Of a stretch of DNA of 64,000 nucleotides, positions 54,083 to 63,905 are shown piece by piece. The notes under the pieces are model-generated. The model ran no database searches, was not told the origin of the DNA, and saw only the letters and a program-made list of their open reading frames with translations. Numbering within the stretch: the stretch's first letter is position 1; the number at the start of each line of letters is the position of its first letter. Source of the DNA: Euryarchaeota archaeon UBA24 (GTDB lineage Archaea > Halobacteriota > Halobacteria > Halobacteriales > Hikarchaeaceae). Both the position numbers and the translations under genes were made by a program. The stretch is from the NCBI GenBank assembly GCA_002503845.1, contig DASO01000010.1, forward strand, positions 184,935 to 248,934, given 5' to 3'.

Positions 54083-54355
54083 ATGCTTGAAATTATATTA
54101 GACTTACTCGCAAATAATGCTGTACTGCTCCAAGAACACGTATCCACTGACGTTGCTGCGTTCCCGCCTAAAGCCGCCGCCGCCCTGGGGGTTGGCCTCG
54201 CTGCTTTGGGGGCGGGTATTGCAGAACGTGGTATTGGTGCCGCAGCGGTTGGGGCAATAGCTGAAGATCGAGAGTTCTTCGGAATAGGTCTCGTCATGAC
54301 TGTGTTGCCAGAGACATTAGTTATCCTCGCACTAGTGGTTATATTCCTAGTGTGA
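54083..54355 (+). CDS. atpK: A/V-type ATP synthase subunit K (proteolipid, c-ring)
   Basis: A 90-residue proteolipid. After an N-terminal stretch (1-28) come two membrane helices joined by a polar loop (AIAEDREFF). The ion-carrying glutamate is in TVLPETLVI in the second helix, and alanine/glycine-rich packing faces line the first. A Na+-type ligand pattern is not obvious, so H+ is more likely. Its codons are much richer in G and C third positions than its neighbours (see findings). The ATG at 54083 is used; a GTG three codons upstream is possible. Confidence 0.93.
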   Translation: MLEIILDLLANNAVLLQEHVSTDVAAFPPKAAAALGVGLAALGAGIAERGIGAAAVGAIAEDREFFGIGLVMTVLPETLVILALVVIFLV

Positions 54356-54370
54356 AAAGGTAAGATAGTA

Positions 54371-54958
54371 ATGAGTCTCGAAACTGTCGTTGAGGATATC
54401 CGAGAGAAAGCCCGGGGAGATGCTGAGAGGATCCTCTCTGAATCAGATGCAGAAGGAAAGGAAATTATAGATAAAGCGAGAAAAGAAGCTTCCGTGAATA
54501 GAGCTGTAGGAAAAGAAGAAATAAGCCGCAAGATAGAATTGGAAAAAGAACAAAAATTCTCAAGTACGAATTTAGCAGCGAAACAAAAAACACTTGAAAA
54601 GAAACGAGATCTTTTGGAATTAGTTCGACAAGAGATAGAGAATGAAATTTCGCAAATAAAGGGAAAAGAGAGAGAAGAATTGACGGGGAAATTAATCGAG
54701 TCTTCGGTAAAAGAATTCATCGATGTGAAAGACGTAGTTGTTTATGGTAATGTGGAAGACGAAAAACTCCTCAAATCTTTATTAAAGAAACACAAGGGTG
54801 TGAAATATGGAGGAGAATATGAATGTATAGGAGGAGTAGTTATGGAGAGTGAATCTGCTCGGATGAGAGTGAACAATACATTCGATTCGATTATTGAAAC
54901 GGTGTGGACAGAAGAGCTGAAAAACATAAGTGAACTTTTATTTGGATCAAATCAATGA
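54371..54958 (+). CDS. atpE: A/V-type ATP synthase subunit E
   Basis: A 195-residue peripheral-stalk subunit. A long N-terminal helix rich in Glu, Lys and Ala (about 1-100) is followed by a compact C-terminal domain with GGEYECIGGVVMESESARMRVNNTFDS, the subunit E signature. It pairs with H. The start of subunit C overlaps its end by 4 bp (ATGA). Confidence 0.92.
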   Translation: MSLETVVEDIREKARGDAERILSESDAEGKEIIDKARKEASVNRAVGKEEISRKIELEKEQKFSSTNLAAKQKTLEKKRDLLELVRQEIENEISQIKGKEREELTGKLIESSVKEFIDVKDVVVYGNVEDEKLLKSLLKKHKGVKYGGEYECIGGVVMESESARMRVNNTFDSIIETVWTEELKNISELLFGSNQ

Positions 54959-56007
54959 GCAGCTCTGAAACAGGGAATTATGAATATGTATCGGCCCGAG
55001 TTAGATCCCGCCGGGCATATTTATATGGAGATGAAGAGTATCGGAAATTCGTTCGCATGGGCCCGGGGGAAATTTCTAGATATATGGAAGAGACAACTTA
55101 TGCCCGGGAAGTGAACGAATTTGGTGCTAGGTACAAGGGGGTGGACCTAATAGAATACGCATTGAATCACAATCTTGCAAGTCAATTTGAGGATTTACTG
55201 CGGTGGTCAGAAGGGGAATTGTATGAACACATATCTCGATATTTGAGAAAATTTGATTCGTGGAACGTGAAGACTATTCTTAGGGGAATATATGCAAAAG
55301 AGGATGTTGAGAGGATTAGAGATGACCTTATTCCCGCGGGTGAGTTTAAGAGTGACTTCCTAGAACAATTGATTGGAACAAACGATATAGAAGAATTTGT
55401 AAATTTACTAGAAGGGACTATGTTTGGTGAAGCGTTGGGGAAGGGCCTCAGGGAATATGAAGACACGGGACTGTTAGTTTCACTAGAGAATGCAATAGAT
55501 AGATGTTATTATCAGCAGCTTCTCAAGAAAATAGAAGTGGTGGAAGATCCATCTGTGGTGTTATATACAGACTTCCTACGTGCAGAAATAGATTTTAAAA
55601 ATGTGATGAATGCACTTAGAATTGCACATAGTGGGTCTGAAATTCCAATTGCAGAATATTACATACACGGTGGGAAGCAGTTTACATCTGCGAAGTTGGC
55701 ATCCTCCATGAAGAATTTGGATGAGATGATAAACATGATACGTGAATCGAAGTATGGTGAACAGCTTTCTAGGGCAATTGAAAAATTAGAAGATACAGAT
55801 AGTTTGATTAGTTTCGAACATGAGCTAGAAGCCGTATTGTTAGAATATTGTGACCGTTTGTCCCACGTATACCCATTGAGTATTTGTCCAGTGATTGCGT
55901 TTGTGCTTTCAAAGGAGAAAGAAATGGAAAATGTCCGGGCGATTGCAAGAGGAAAAGAAGCAGGACTTTCGCCTGAGGAAATAGAAAAACAACTGGTGAT
56001 TTCATGA
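54955..56007 (+). CDS. atpC: A/V-type ATP synthase subunit C
   Basis: A 350-residue helical funnel protein linking the central stalk to the K ring. It starts with EYVSARVRSRRAYLYG and contains FDSWNVKTILRGIYA and DFKNVMNALRIA, which recur across the three pseudo-repeats, plus CPVIAFVLSKEKEMENVRAIARGK at the end. It overlaps both E (4 bp) and F (4 bp), so translation is coupled. Confidence 0.93.
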   Translation: MSSSETGNYEYVSARVRSRRAYLYGDEEYRKFVRMGPGEISRYMEETTYAREVNEFGARYKGVDLIEYALNHNLASQFEDLLRWSEGELYEHISRYLRKFDSWNVKTILRGIYAKEDVERIRDDLIPAGEFKSDFLEQLIGTNDIEEFVNLLEGTMFGEALGKGLREYEDTGLLVSLENAIDRCYYQQLLKKIEVVEDPSVVLYTDFLRAEIDFKNVMNALRIAHSGSEIPIAEYYIHGGKQFTSAKLASSMKNLDEMINMIRESKYGEQLSRAIEKLEDTDSLISFEHELEAVLLEYCDRLSHVYPLSICPVIAFVLSKEKEMENVRAIARGKEAGLSPEEIEKQLVIS

Positions 56008-56321
56008 GTCAAGAAATTGCAGTAATAGGAAGTCCAGAATTCACAACGGGATTCAAGCTTGCAGGAGTTAGACGGAATGAAAGTATTCAAGAGGATGAGA
56101 AATCCCAGAAACTTGATGCAGTAATAGAAGACGTATTGGTGGATAGTGAGATAGGTATTATTGTTATGCATCAAGAGGATCTGGCATACTTGTCACGAGG
56201 AGTAAGGAAATTAGTAGAAGAGAGTGTAGAGCCTACAGTCGTGACTTTAGGTAGTGTAGAATCTAGTGGTTTAAGAGACCAAATAAAACGTGCCATAGGT
56301 ATTGATTTAATGAGTGATTAA
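56004..56321 (+). CDS. atpF: A/V-type ATP synthase subunit F
   Basis: A 105-residue central-stalk subunit with the Rossmann-like pattern IAVIGSPEFTTGFKLAG and GIIVMHQEDLAYLS, conserved in archaeal F subunits. It lies between C (4-bp overlap) and A (3-bp gap). Confidence 0.92.
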   Translation: MSQEIAVIGSPEFTTGFKLAGVRRNESIQEDEKSQKLDAVIEDVLVDSEIGIIVMHQEDLAYLSRGVRKLVEESVEPTVVTLGSVESSGLRDQIKRAIGIDLMSD

Positions 56322-56324
56322 AAA

Positions 56325-58079
56325 ATGAGTCAAGCAAAAGAGAAAACTATCGAAGATGGAATTATAAAAAGAGTAAGCGGGCCAGTCGTTTCTGCGGCAG
56401 GTCTAGACGCTAAGATGAATGATATGGTTTATGTAGGTGATGAAGGATTGATGGGAGAAGTGATTAGAATAAAAGATGATTTAACAACTATACAAGTTTA
56501 TGAAGAAACATCAGGAGTTTCTCCAGGAGAACCGGTAGAAAATACAGGAGAACCACTATCAGTGGATCTTGGTCCGGGTATGTTAAATTCAATCTATGAC
56601 GGAGTCCAACGTCCTTTGGCTGTTTTGGAAGGCCAACTAGGTGCGTTTCTGGATAGAGGGGTGGATGCTCCAGGGATTGATTTAGAAAAAAAGTGGGGAT
56701 TTAAACCGACTGTTAAAAAGGGTGATGAAGTAAATCCAGGAGATATTATTGGAACAGTCCAAGAGACAGAAAGTATAGAACACAAGGTCATGATTCCTCC
56801 AAATTTTGTGGGGGGAAAAGTTGTTGGAATACAAAAGGGAGAACACACAGTAGTAGATGAAATATGTGAGTTGGATTCTGGTGAAAAAATAACTATGCGT
56901 CAGAAATGGCCAGTTCGTTCTCCTAGGCCCACCAAACAGAAGCACACTCCAACCATACCATTAGTCACCGGCCAGAGAATTTTGGATGGCCTATTCCCGA
57001 TAGCAAAGGGAGGAACTGCAGCTATTCCAGGGCCATTTGGATCTGGAAAAACAGTGACACAGCATCAACTTGCTAAATGGTCTGATGCAGACATAATAGT
57101 ATATGTAGGATGTGGAGAAAGGGGAAACGAAATGACAGAAGTTATTGAAGTGTTTCCAGAATTGGAAGATCCTAAAACAGGGAAAGCACTGATGTCCAGA
57201 ACCTGTTTAATTGCGAATACATCGAATATGCCTGTTGCCGCTCGAGAATCCTGTGTATATACAGGAGTTACTATCGCAGAATATTATCGAGATATGGGAT
57301 ATGATGTTGCAGTGATGGCTGATTCGACATCGAGATGGGCTGAAGCTATGCGTGAAATTTCAAGTCGGTTGGAGGAGATGCCAGGGGAAGAAGGGTATCC
57401 TGCATATTTATCTGCACGTCTATCGGCATTTTATGAACGCGCAGGATTATTTACAAATTTGAATGAAACTGCAGGTTCGATATCTATTGTGGGAGCAGTT
57501 TCGCCCCCAGGAGGAGATTTCTCAGAACCTGTTACACAAAATACATTGAGAATTGTAAAAACATTTTGGGCGCTGGATGCGAGTTTGGCAGAGCGCAGAC
57601 ACTTCCCTGCCATTAATTGGAATGAATCATATTCATTGTACCGAAACCAACTCGATCCATGGTTACGTGAGAATGTAGAAGATGATTGGCCAGATGTTCG
57701 TCAATGGGCGGTGACTACACTTGCAGAAGAAGCTAAATTGCAAGAGATAGTTCAACTCGTTGGGAAAGATGCATTGCCAGAGGATCAACAATTGACATTG
57801 GAAGTTGCTAGGTATCTAAGAGAAGGGTTCTTACAACAAAATGCGTATCACGATGTGGACACATACTCAGAACCCGGAAAAACGTATCTGACATTTAAGG
57901 CGATACAAACGTTTAACGACGAGGCGTTTAAAGCATTATCAGGAGGAGCGTCTATTGAACAAATCCAGGCAATCGAAGCAGTTCCTAGATTGAATCGGAT
58001 AGGGACCGCTTCAGAGTATGGAGAGTTCATAGAACAATTGGAAAAGGAGATTACAGATCAGCTAAAGGAGTTGTACTAA
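56325..58079 (+). CDS. atpA: A/V-type ATP synthase catalytic subunit A
   Basis: A 584-residue catalytic ATPase subunit. The P-loop is GPFGSGKT (about 236-243), the catalytic Glu is in [11 protein letters not shown], and the Walker B aspartate is in [14 protein letters not shown]. The 90-residue non-homologous insert typical for A subunits lies at about 115-200. No intein interrupts the P-loop, unlike in some archaea. It is followed after 1 bp by subunit B. Confidence 0.97.
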   Translation: MSQAKEKTIEDGIIKRVSGPVVSAAGLDAKMNDMVYVGDEGLMGEVIRIKDDLTTIQVYEETSGVSPGEPVENTGEPLSVDLGPGMLNSIYDGVQRPLAVLEGQLGAFLDRGVDAPGIDLEKKWGFKPTVKKGDEVNPGDIIGTVQETESIEHKVMIPPNFVGGKVVGIQKGEHTVVDEICELDSGEKITMRQKWPVRSPRPTKQKHTPTIPLVTGQRILDGLFPIAKGGTAAIPGPFGSGKTVTQHQLAKWSDADIIVYVGCGERGNEMTEVIEVFPELEDPKTGKALMSRTCLIANTSNMPVAARESCVYTGVTIAEYYRDMGYDVAVMADSTSRWAEAMREISSRLEEMPGEEGYPAYLSARLSAFYERAGLFTNLNETAGSISIVGAVSPPGGDFSEPVTQNTLRIVKTFWALDASLAERRHFPAINWNESYSLYRNQLDPWLRENVEDDWPDVRQWAVTTLAEEAKLQEIVQLVGKDALPEDQQLTLEVARYLREGFLQQNAYHDVDTYSEPGKTYLTFKAIQTFNDEAFKALSGGASIEQIQAIEAVPRLNRIGTASEYGEFIEQLEKEITDQLKELY

Positions 58080-58080
58080 A

Positions 58081-59487
58081 ATGAAAGAATATCAAACGAT
58101 TAACGAAGTGAGTGGTCCATTGGTTTTTGCAGAGATAGATGAACCAATTGGATATGGAGAAATGGTAGAAATTGAACTAAGTGGAAGGGGTATGAGACGT
58201 GGGCAGGTGTTAGAATCTACAGATAAATTTGTAGCCATTCAAGTTTTTGAAGGCACCACAGGTATTGATAAAAAGTGTTCAGTTAGATTTTTAGGTGAAA
58301 CTTTAAAAATGCCAGTAACAGGGGATTTGTTAGGTCGTGTGTTGGATGGGTCGGGGCAACCTATAGATGGTGGTCCAGAAATTGTACCAGAAGATCGTAG
58401 AGACATAGTAGGAACTGCGATTAACCCATACGCTAGAGAGTACCCAAGAGAATTCATTCAGACAGGGATTTCATCGATTGATGGGATGAACACATTAGTC
58501 AGAGGGCAAAAACTTCCACTATTCAGTGGGGCAGGATTGCCACATAATGAAATAGCACTACAAATAGCTAGACAAGCTACTGTTCCAGAAGAAGATGCAG
58601 GGGATGGCGGTTCAGAGTTCGCAGTTGTGTTTGCCGCAATGGGAATAACGGCTGAAGAAGCCAATGAGTTTATGGATGATTTTGAGCGCACGGGTGCACT
58701 TGAACGGTCGGTCGTGTTTCTCAATCTAGCAGATGACCCAGCGGTGGAAAGGACCATCACACCTAGATTGGCATTAACAACTGCAGAATATCTTGCGTTT
58801 GACCTTAACTACCATGTGTTGGTTATTTTGACAGATATGACGAATTACTGCGAGGCCCTCAGAGAAATTGGAGCTGCTAGAGAAGAAGTTCCAGGTAGGC
58901 GAGGATACCCAGGATACATGTATACCGATTTATCGATGTTATACGAGCGTGCTGGGAGAATAGAGGGGGTAGAGGGTTCGATCACACAAATTCCGATTTT
59001 GACAATGCCAGGAGATGACGATACCCACCCAATTCCAGATCTTACAGGGTATATCACAGAGGGTCAGATTTATGTAGATCGTGAACTTCACTCGAAGGGG
59101 GTTGCACCTCCGATCAATGTGTTGCCATCGTTGAGCAGATTGATGAGTGAGGGTATAGGAGAAGGGTTGACTAGAAATGATCATAGTAATGTTTCGGATC
59201 AGTTGTATGCAGGATATGCAGAAGGAAGAGATCTCCGAGCTCTCGTGAATATCGTTGGTAGAGAAGCACTTTCAGAGAGGGATAACACATATCTGGATTT
59301 TGCAGATAGATTTGAAAGAGAATTTGTCCAGCAAGGTTACGAGACTGGAAGAACGATTGTAGAAACACTTAGTGTGGGGTGGAATTTACTGTCAATGCTA
59401 CCGAAAACGGAGTTGAATCGAATTGATGAATCATATATAGAGAAATACTATGAAGAGAATCCAGAGAGTTCCAAAGTAGAGGGATAA
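58081..59487 (+). CDS. atpB: A/V-type ATP synthase subunit B
   Basis: A 468-residue regulatory subunit, homologous to A but with a degenerate P-loop ([12 protein letters not shown]), as is normal for [19 protein letters not shown] and [15 protein letters not shown] are the family signature. It alternates with A in the catalytic hexamer. Subunit D follows after 6 bp. Confidence 0.97.
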   Translation: MKEYQTINEVSGPLVFAEIDEPIGYGEMVEIELSGRGMRRGQVLESTDKFVAIQVFEGTTGIDKKCSVRFLGETLKMPVTGDLLGRVLDGSGQPIDGGPEIVPEDRRDIVGTAINPYAREYPREFIQTGISSIDGMNTLVRGQKLPLFSGAGLPHNEIALQIARQATVPEEDAGDGGSEFAVVFAAMGITAEEANEFMDDFERTGALERSVVFLNLADDPAVERTITPRLALTTAEYLAFDLNYHVLVILTDMTNYCEALREIGAAREEVPGRRGYPGYMYTDLSMLYERAGRIEGVEGSITQIPILTMPGDDDTHPIPDLTGYITEGQIYVDRELHSKGVAPPINVLPSLSRLMSEGIGEGLTRNDHSNVSDQLYAGYAEGRDLRALVNIVGREALSERDNTYLDFADRFEREFVQQGYETGRTIVETLSVGWNLLSMLPKTELNRIDESYIEKYYEENPESSKVEG

Positions 59488-59493
59488 ATAAAA

Positions 59494-60138
59494 ATGTCAG
59501 AAGACGTCAAACCAACCCGAAAAAATTTGCTTCGAGTCAAAGATAGAATTAAACTATCCGAGAGGGGACACAATACTTTAGAGCAAAAACGTGACGGGTT
59601 GATTATGGAGTTTATGGGTATTTTAGAAAATGCAAAGGGTGTTAGAGAGGAATTATCACAAGCATACACAGAAGCCCAGAGTACTATGAATATGGCACGG
59701 GCGATGGAGGGAGACATTGCAGTTAGAGGTGCTGCAGAGGCTTTGAAAGAACACCCGGAGATAGATGTTGAGTCGAAAAATATAATGGGTGTGGTTGTAC
59801 CACAAATAAAATCTAATAAAGTGAGAAAAACTATTGATCAAAGAGGGTACGGATTGTTGGGAACAACCGCTAGAATAGATGAAAGTGCAGATTCATATGA
59901 GAGACTCTTAGATTCGACGATTTTGGCAGCAGAAGTTGAGACTGGAATGAGAAAGTTGCTAACAGAAATTGAGATTACCAAGAGACGTGTGAATGCACTA
60001 GAATTCAAAGTTCTTCCAGAACTATATCAAATCCGAAAATTCATTGAACAAAAACTTGAAGAGCAAGAGAGGGAAGAAATATTTCGATTGAAGAAAATTA
60101 AAGGTAAGAAGGGAAGAGAAAGTTCAGGAGATACGTAA
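59494..60138 (+). CDS. atpD: A/V-type ATP synthase subunit D
   Basis: A 214-residue central rotor subunit forming a long antiparallel coiled coil. It starts [31 protein letters not shown] and carries the C-terminal [32 protein letters not shown], the D-subunit signature. A T-run at about 60144-60149 follows its stop. Confidence 0.94.
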   Translation: MSEDVKPTRKNLLRVKDRIKLSERGHNTLEQKRDGLIMEFMGILENAKGVREELSQAYTEAQSTMNMARAMEGDIAVRGAAEALKEHPEIDVESKNIMGVVVPQIKSNKVRKTIDQRGYGLLGTTARIDESADSYERLLDSTILAAEVETGMRKLLTEIEITKRRVNALEFKVLPELYQIRKFIEQKLEEQEREEIFRLKKIKGKKGRESSGDT

Positions 60139-60170
60139 AAGAGTTTTTTGTGTCGATGTGTGTGGAATAG

Positions 60171-60563
60171 ATGAAGTGTTCTGAGTGCCATATTAAAATG
60201 GGATCGTCTAGGACTCCGGAAGTGGTGATAAACATAAAGAAAGAATTTGAAGAATATGTTTCTGTGTGCCCTAGATGTTTTAACATAGTCCAATCGAGTT
60301 TTATTGAAGAGGTTATAAAATTAGAGGAGATCGATAGAGAACTTCCCAAAGGAGAAATTGGAATGGTAATGGCGATTGGAATTGGATGGTTGATGGAATC
60401 ACTAGTATTGAATAAAAATGAAATCGTGGGCATTTTTGAGCATATAATAGATGAAGGTAAAGATCCATGGATAATTTTAGAAAAACTATCGCGATCTAGT
60501 ACTACAAATGTGAAAAAAAATGTCAATAAAGCTAGATTGCAACTTGAACAACTAATAAGATAA
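60171..60563 (+). CDS. Zinc-ribbon protein at the end of the ATPase operon (DUF6276-like)
   Basis: A 130-residue protein. Two Cys pairs, MKCSECHIKM (3, 6) and SVCPRCFNIV (33, 36), form a likely zinc ribbon. The rest is helical (GMVMAIGIGWLMESL; KKNVNKARLQLEQL). I recall a haloarchaeal family (DUF6276) in this position after the V-ATPase genes. It may act in assembly or be a passenger gene; function is unknown. It begins 32 bp after atpD. Confidence 0.65.
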   Translation: MKCSECHIKMGSSRTPEVVINIKKEFEEYVSVCPRCFNIVQSSFIEEVIKLEEIDRELPKGEIGMVMAIGIGWLMESLVLNKNEIVGIFEHIIDEGKDPWIILEKLSRSSTTNVKKNVNKARLQLEQLIR

Positions 60564-60582
60564 TTTGGCTAGAGTGTAGGTA

Positions 60583-60756
60583 ATGACTTTTATCTCTCCC
60601 GCAGATGGAGAGATATGGAATTTCAAATGTTTGTTCTTACTGTTCATTATTGCAGGGTCGATAGCATTAATTACTGCAGCAGGTTCATTCGTGGCTGAGA
60701 AAGGGAGAGAGTGGCACGCTCGAGTTGGAAAAATATATTCCTTTGCGACTGGCTAG
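60583..60756 (+). pseudogene. Truncated remnant of a DUF2306-like membrane protein
   Basis: A 57-codon frame. A cytosolic start is followed by one hydrophobic helix (LFLLFIIAGSIALITA) and the motif GREWHARVGKIYSFA. This matches, as I recall, the beginning of DUF2306/COG5395-type four-helix proteins with their GxxxHxxxGxxY motif. The frame stops right after this motif, and the following bases give further stops, so about two thirds of the protein is missing. It is likely a decayed gene; a genuine short membrane protein cannot be excluded. Confidence 0.45.
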
Positions 60757-60809
60757 AATAACATTTTGGACTAGAAAGGTATAACGATGGAAAAATTACT
60801 CCTCCGTAG

Positions 60810-60891
60810 CGTCAGGACAGGGATTCGAACCCTGGATCCCGTGAGGGAACACGCTTTCCAGGCGTGCGCCTTACCGCTCAGCCATCCTGAC
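60810..60891 (-). tRNA. tRNA-Ser (anticodon GGA)
   Basis: An 82-nt class II tRNA. Acceptor GTCAGGA pairs with TCCTGAC, the discriminator is G (serine identity), the anticodon stem is CACGC/GCGTG around loop CTGGAAA (anticodon GGA), with a long variable arm. The T arm is CAGGG-TTCGAAT-CCCTG. No CCA or intron is encoded. A T-rich TTTTTAATT box lies upstream on the minus strand. Confidence 0.95.
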
Positions 60892-60956
60892 CCATTCAGA
60901 ATATCCCTATGCAATGAATTAAAAACTTCCCATCTGTTTTTTGAAGGGAAACTAAG

Positions 60957-61337
60957 TTAATTTTTACCCGCAATGGCTTCAATTTCGATTTTTGCACCCC
61001 CAGGAAGTCGGCAAACTTCAAACGCACTTCTTGCAGGTGGGTCCGTATGGAAATATTCGGCGTAAGTGGCATTCATTTCTGCAAAATCGTCGATATTTTC
61101 GAGAAACACAGTTGTTTTCAATACGTCGGAAAGGTCCAATCCTTCTTCTGAGAGTATGTGTTTAATATTTTCAATGCATACTTGTGTCTGAATTTGGATT
61201 GAGTCAGATAGGTGGGAGGTTCCATCTGCAGTTTTGGCTATTTGTCCTGCAGTGAAAATGATATTTCCATGAGCAATTCCTTGGCTATATGCCCCAGCGG
61301 GTGCTGCGGCTTTTGATGAATTTATAACACGTCTCAT
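60957..61337 (-). CDS. ridA: RidA/YjgF reactive-enamine deaminase
   Basis: A 126-residue trimeric protein that hydrolyses 2-aminoacrylate and other enamines released by PLP enzymes. It shows PAGAYSQGIAHGNIIFTAGQI, LKTTVFLENIDDFAEMN, the conserved Arg in DPPARSAFEVCRLP and the C-terminal KIEIEAIA. It may protect the cell from products of the aminotransferases and GlyA. It lies 65 bp downstream of the citrate synthase gene on the same strand. Confidence 0.93.
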   Translation of the reverse strand: MRRVINSSKAAAPAGAYSQGIAHGNIIFTAGQIAKTADGTSHLSDSIQIQTQVCIENIKHILSEEGLDLSDVLKTTVFLENIDDFAEMNATYAEYFHTDPPARSAFEVCRLPGGAKIEIEAIAGKN

Positions 61338-61402
61338 GAATCAAAGGTTTACGCCGGAGGGAGATAAGTAGATCAGAATGAAAGTTCAAGTAAATTATAT
61401 CA

Positions 61403-62560
61403 CTATCTTTGGTCGATTGGGATATATTTTGAATCTAAGGGTCCCGTGTAGTTCGCTCGTGGTCGAATGAGTCTGTTTTCAGAGTATTGTTCTATAACAT
61501 GGCCGACCCACCCTCCAATGCGGGAGAGAGCAAATATGGGAGTGTATAGATCAATAGGAATGCCCATTTGGTAATATGCAGATGCTGAATAGAAATCCAC
61601 ATTTGAGGCTAATCTTTTTTCTTGGTCCAGGTAATCCTCTATAGATACACTGTATTCATGCCAACGGCTGTCTCCAGCTGCAGTTCCTAATTCTTCCGAC
61701 ATAGCACCAAGAATTGTTGCGCGTGGATCTTTTGTTTTATAAACGCGGTGTCCGAACCCAGGGATTTTCTTCCCTTTTTCGAGCTGTTTTTTCACCCATG
61801 TGATAGGATCACTGTTACTTGCATCGATTTCTAACAGCATCATCATCACTCGTTGGTTTGCCCCACCGTGGAGTGGACCGGCAAGCGTTCCAATGGCGCT
61901 CGTGATGGCACTATGTATATCAGATAGTGTGCTGACAGTTACCCTTGCTGCAAATGTTGAGGCATTTATTCCGTGATCACAATGTAAAATTAAAGCAGTA
62001 TCTAATGTGTTTGTTTTTGTTTCGTCGGGTTCGCTTGCGGTTAACATATATAAGAAGTTAGCAGCGTGGCTCAGGTCCTTTCGAGGGGGTATGATTTTTT
62101 CTCCATTTCGGGCCCGGTCGAACGCGGCTAAAATCGTGGGCATTTTTGCGGTTATGTGGATGCCTTGTTGTAGAACCAAGGTTGGGTCAATGGGAGATTC
62201 CACATTTGATTCATATCCAGATAGCATGGAGACTATAGTTCGGAGCGCGGCCATGGGGGTTTCATCTTGGTTGGCTAACTCTACAATAGTCTGTAGAACA
62301 CCATCTGGCAATTCGCGGTTATTTTTGAGATTGTCAGAGAATTCTGTTAACGATTTTGAATCGGGTAAGGTTCCGTTCCAAAGTAAATATAACACCTCTT
62401 CAAAGCTTGATTTTTCTGCCAATTCTTCTATAGAATATCCTCTGTAAATCAAGATTCCTTTGATTCCGTCTATGTAACTCAAATCGGACTCGGTTACGAC
62501 AACTCCCTCGAGTCCACGTTTAATGGGAGTATCAGGCATGTTGACTTCAGAGGCGTTCAT
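61403..62560 (-). CDS. gltA: Citrate synthase
   Basis: A 385-residue TCA-cycle enzyme condensing acetyl-CoA with oxaloacetate. The catalytic residues are His in LHCDHGINAS, His in GPLHGGANQRVM, Arg in PGFGHRVYKTKDPRA and Asp in NVDFYSASAYY. The frame opens at MNASEVNMPDTPIKRGLEG; the second Met (MPDTPIKRG) may be the true start. The pattern GLEGVVVTESDLSYIDGIKG fits archaeal/bacterial type II-small enzymes; 2-methylcitrate synthases look similar and are not strictly excluded. Confidence 0.94.
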   Translation of the reverse strand: MNASEVNMPDTPIKRGLEGVVVTESDLSYIDGIKGILIYRGYSIEELAEKSSFEEVLYLLWNGTLPDSKSLTEFSDNLKNNRELPDGVLQTIVELANQDETPMAALRTIVSMLSGYESNVESPIDPTLVLQQGIHITAKMPTILAAFDRARNGEKIIPPRKDLSHAANFLYMLTASEPDETKTNTLDTALILHCDHGINASTFAARVTVSTLSDIHSAITSAIGTLAGPLHGGANQRVMMMLLEIDASNSDPITWVKKQLEKGKKIPGFGHRVYKTKDPRATILGAMSEELGTAAGDSRWHEYSVSIEDYLDQEKRLASNVDFYSASAYYQMGIPIDLYTPIFALSRIGGWVGHVIEQYSENRLIRPRANYTGPLDSKYIPIDQR

Positions 62561-62717
62561 CGGTGATAATCTAATGGTATATTGATTCTATCGTAATAAG
62601 GATCTGTCTTTCGTTATTCGACGTATATCGAGGTTCGAATCGACAAGGAACATTGTGTGAGGGGAATTATATTCTCGAAATAATCCTTTTGCTCTCTGAA
62701 TTCTAAATTAGAATCAA

Positions 62718-63905
62718 ATGGATCCTGGTGATGTTGAGTATGAGCCGGTAAGTGTCAAGTTGGTTTTGGCGGAAATGAAAGATACATCAGAATTGATAAT
62801 AGATTTGGCGTATTCGGCTGTGTTACATGGGAGCGAAGAACTTGCAGAGGAAGTTCTAGAGCTAGAAGCCCACATGGATATTTTACAGCTCAGGGCGAGG
62901 ATGGGTTTGTTATTAGCAGCTAGAACACCAGAAGATGCGGAGGCGTTGGCCCCGGTTCTTGGGGTCGTAGGAGCTGCAGAAAAAATTTCAAACGCTGCGG
63001 GTGAAATAGCTCACGCTGTTTTATCAGAAAGTGGAATTCCAGATGAGATCAAGGGTGCATTGCCAGACGCGATTGAAACTATCGCACGTGCAGAAGTGCA
63101 CAAAAAATCTCCATTTTGTAATTCGTCTTTAGGAAAATTAAATCTAGAAACAGATACAGGAATTAGAATTATTGGTATACGAAGGAAGGGGAATTGGGTA
63201 TACAATCCAGGTCCAAAAGAGAAACTTCGTGCAGATGATGTGATTCTTTTAAGAGGTCCAGAAGAACGTCTTGTGGAGGTGTATGAAAATGCAACTAAAA
63301 CAGCTTATGAATTGCCTACATATACAGAACCAGATTTAGTTGATTTAGAGAGGGCAGTGGACTCGATTGTATTGATGAAAAATATGAGTGAACTTGCAGT
63401 AGATCTAGCATACGGGGCGGTCTTGTTTAACTCAGAAGATGTAGCAGAGGAAGTGTTTGAACTAGAAGCTGAAGTTGATGCGTTGCAATCTAGATTCGAA
63501 GCTTGGACTCTTCGGGCCGCAGCTAGTGTTAAAGATCCAATCCGCCTTAGAGGGTTGGTGCATCTTGCACGTGCCACCGAAGAAATTTCAGATGCCGCGT
63601 TGGAGATAGCAGATGGAGTATTGAGAGGTTTAGCTGCGCACCCAGTAGTGGCAGAAGCCGTTCAGGTTTCCGATGAAATTATTGTCAGAATTACATTAGA
63701 ACCTGGTTGTGATTTGAATGGAAAAACACTAGGAGAATGTGAACTGTCATCTGAAACGGGGATGCGGGTTTTAGCTATTCGTCGTGCTAATAATTCAGAG
63801 TGGCTTTTGTCGCCGAATTCTGGAACGGGGCTTGAAGAAGGAGATGTGTTGGTCGCAAAAGGAACTCGATTAGGTGCAGAAAGAATTGTTGCATTAGTTT
63901 CTTGA
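62718..63905 (+). CDS. Duplicated PhoU plus TrkA-C domain protein
   Basis: A 395-residue soluble protein made of two similar halves. Each half has a PhoU-like helical domain (first: SELIIDLAYSAVLHGSEELAEEVLELE; second: SELAVDLAYGAVLFNSEDVAEEVFELE) followed by a TrkA-C (RCK-C) ligand-binding domain (GIRIIGIRRKGNWVYNPGP; GMRVLAIRRANNSEWLLSP). This arrangement is common in haloarchaea beside ion transporters and probably gates a channel or Mg2+/K+ transporter in response to a nucleotide. A membrane protein lies convergently at the window edge. Confidence 0.82.
   Translation: MDPGDVEYEPVSVKLVLAEMKDTSELIIDLAYSAVLHGSEELAEEVLELEAHMDILQLRARMGLLLAARTPEDAEALAPVLGVVGAAEKISNAAGEIAHAVLSESGIPDEIKGALPDAIETIARAEVHKKSPFCNSSLGKLNLETDTGIRIIGIRRKGNWVYNPGPKEKLRADDVILLRGPEERLVEVYENATKTAYELPTYTEPDLVDLERAVDSIVLMKNMSELAVDLAYGAVLFNSEDVAEEVFELEAEVDALQSRFEAWTLRAAASVKDPIRLRGLVHLARATEEISDAALEIADGVLRGLAAHPVVAEAVQVSDEIIVRITLEPGCDLNGKTLGECELSSETGMRVLAIRRANNSEWLLSPNSGTGLEEGDVLVAKGTRLGAERIVALVS

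Noticed and set aside
54046..54720. 224-codon minus-strand frame across atpK and atpE
   Set aside because: It covers two well-identified ATPase subunits in antisense and has a biased Ser/Ala/Thr composition without motifs.
62625..62650. T-arm-like GGTTCGAATC sequence
   Set aside because: Flanking bases do not form a T stem and no acceptor, D or anticodon arm can be drawn, so it is neither a tRNA nor a clear remnant.
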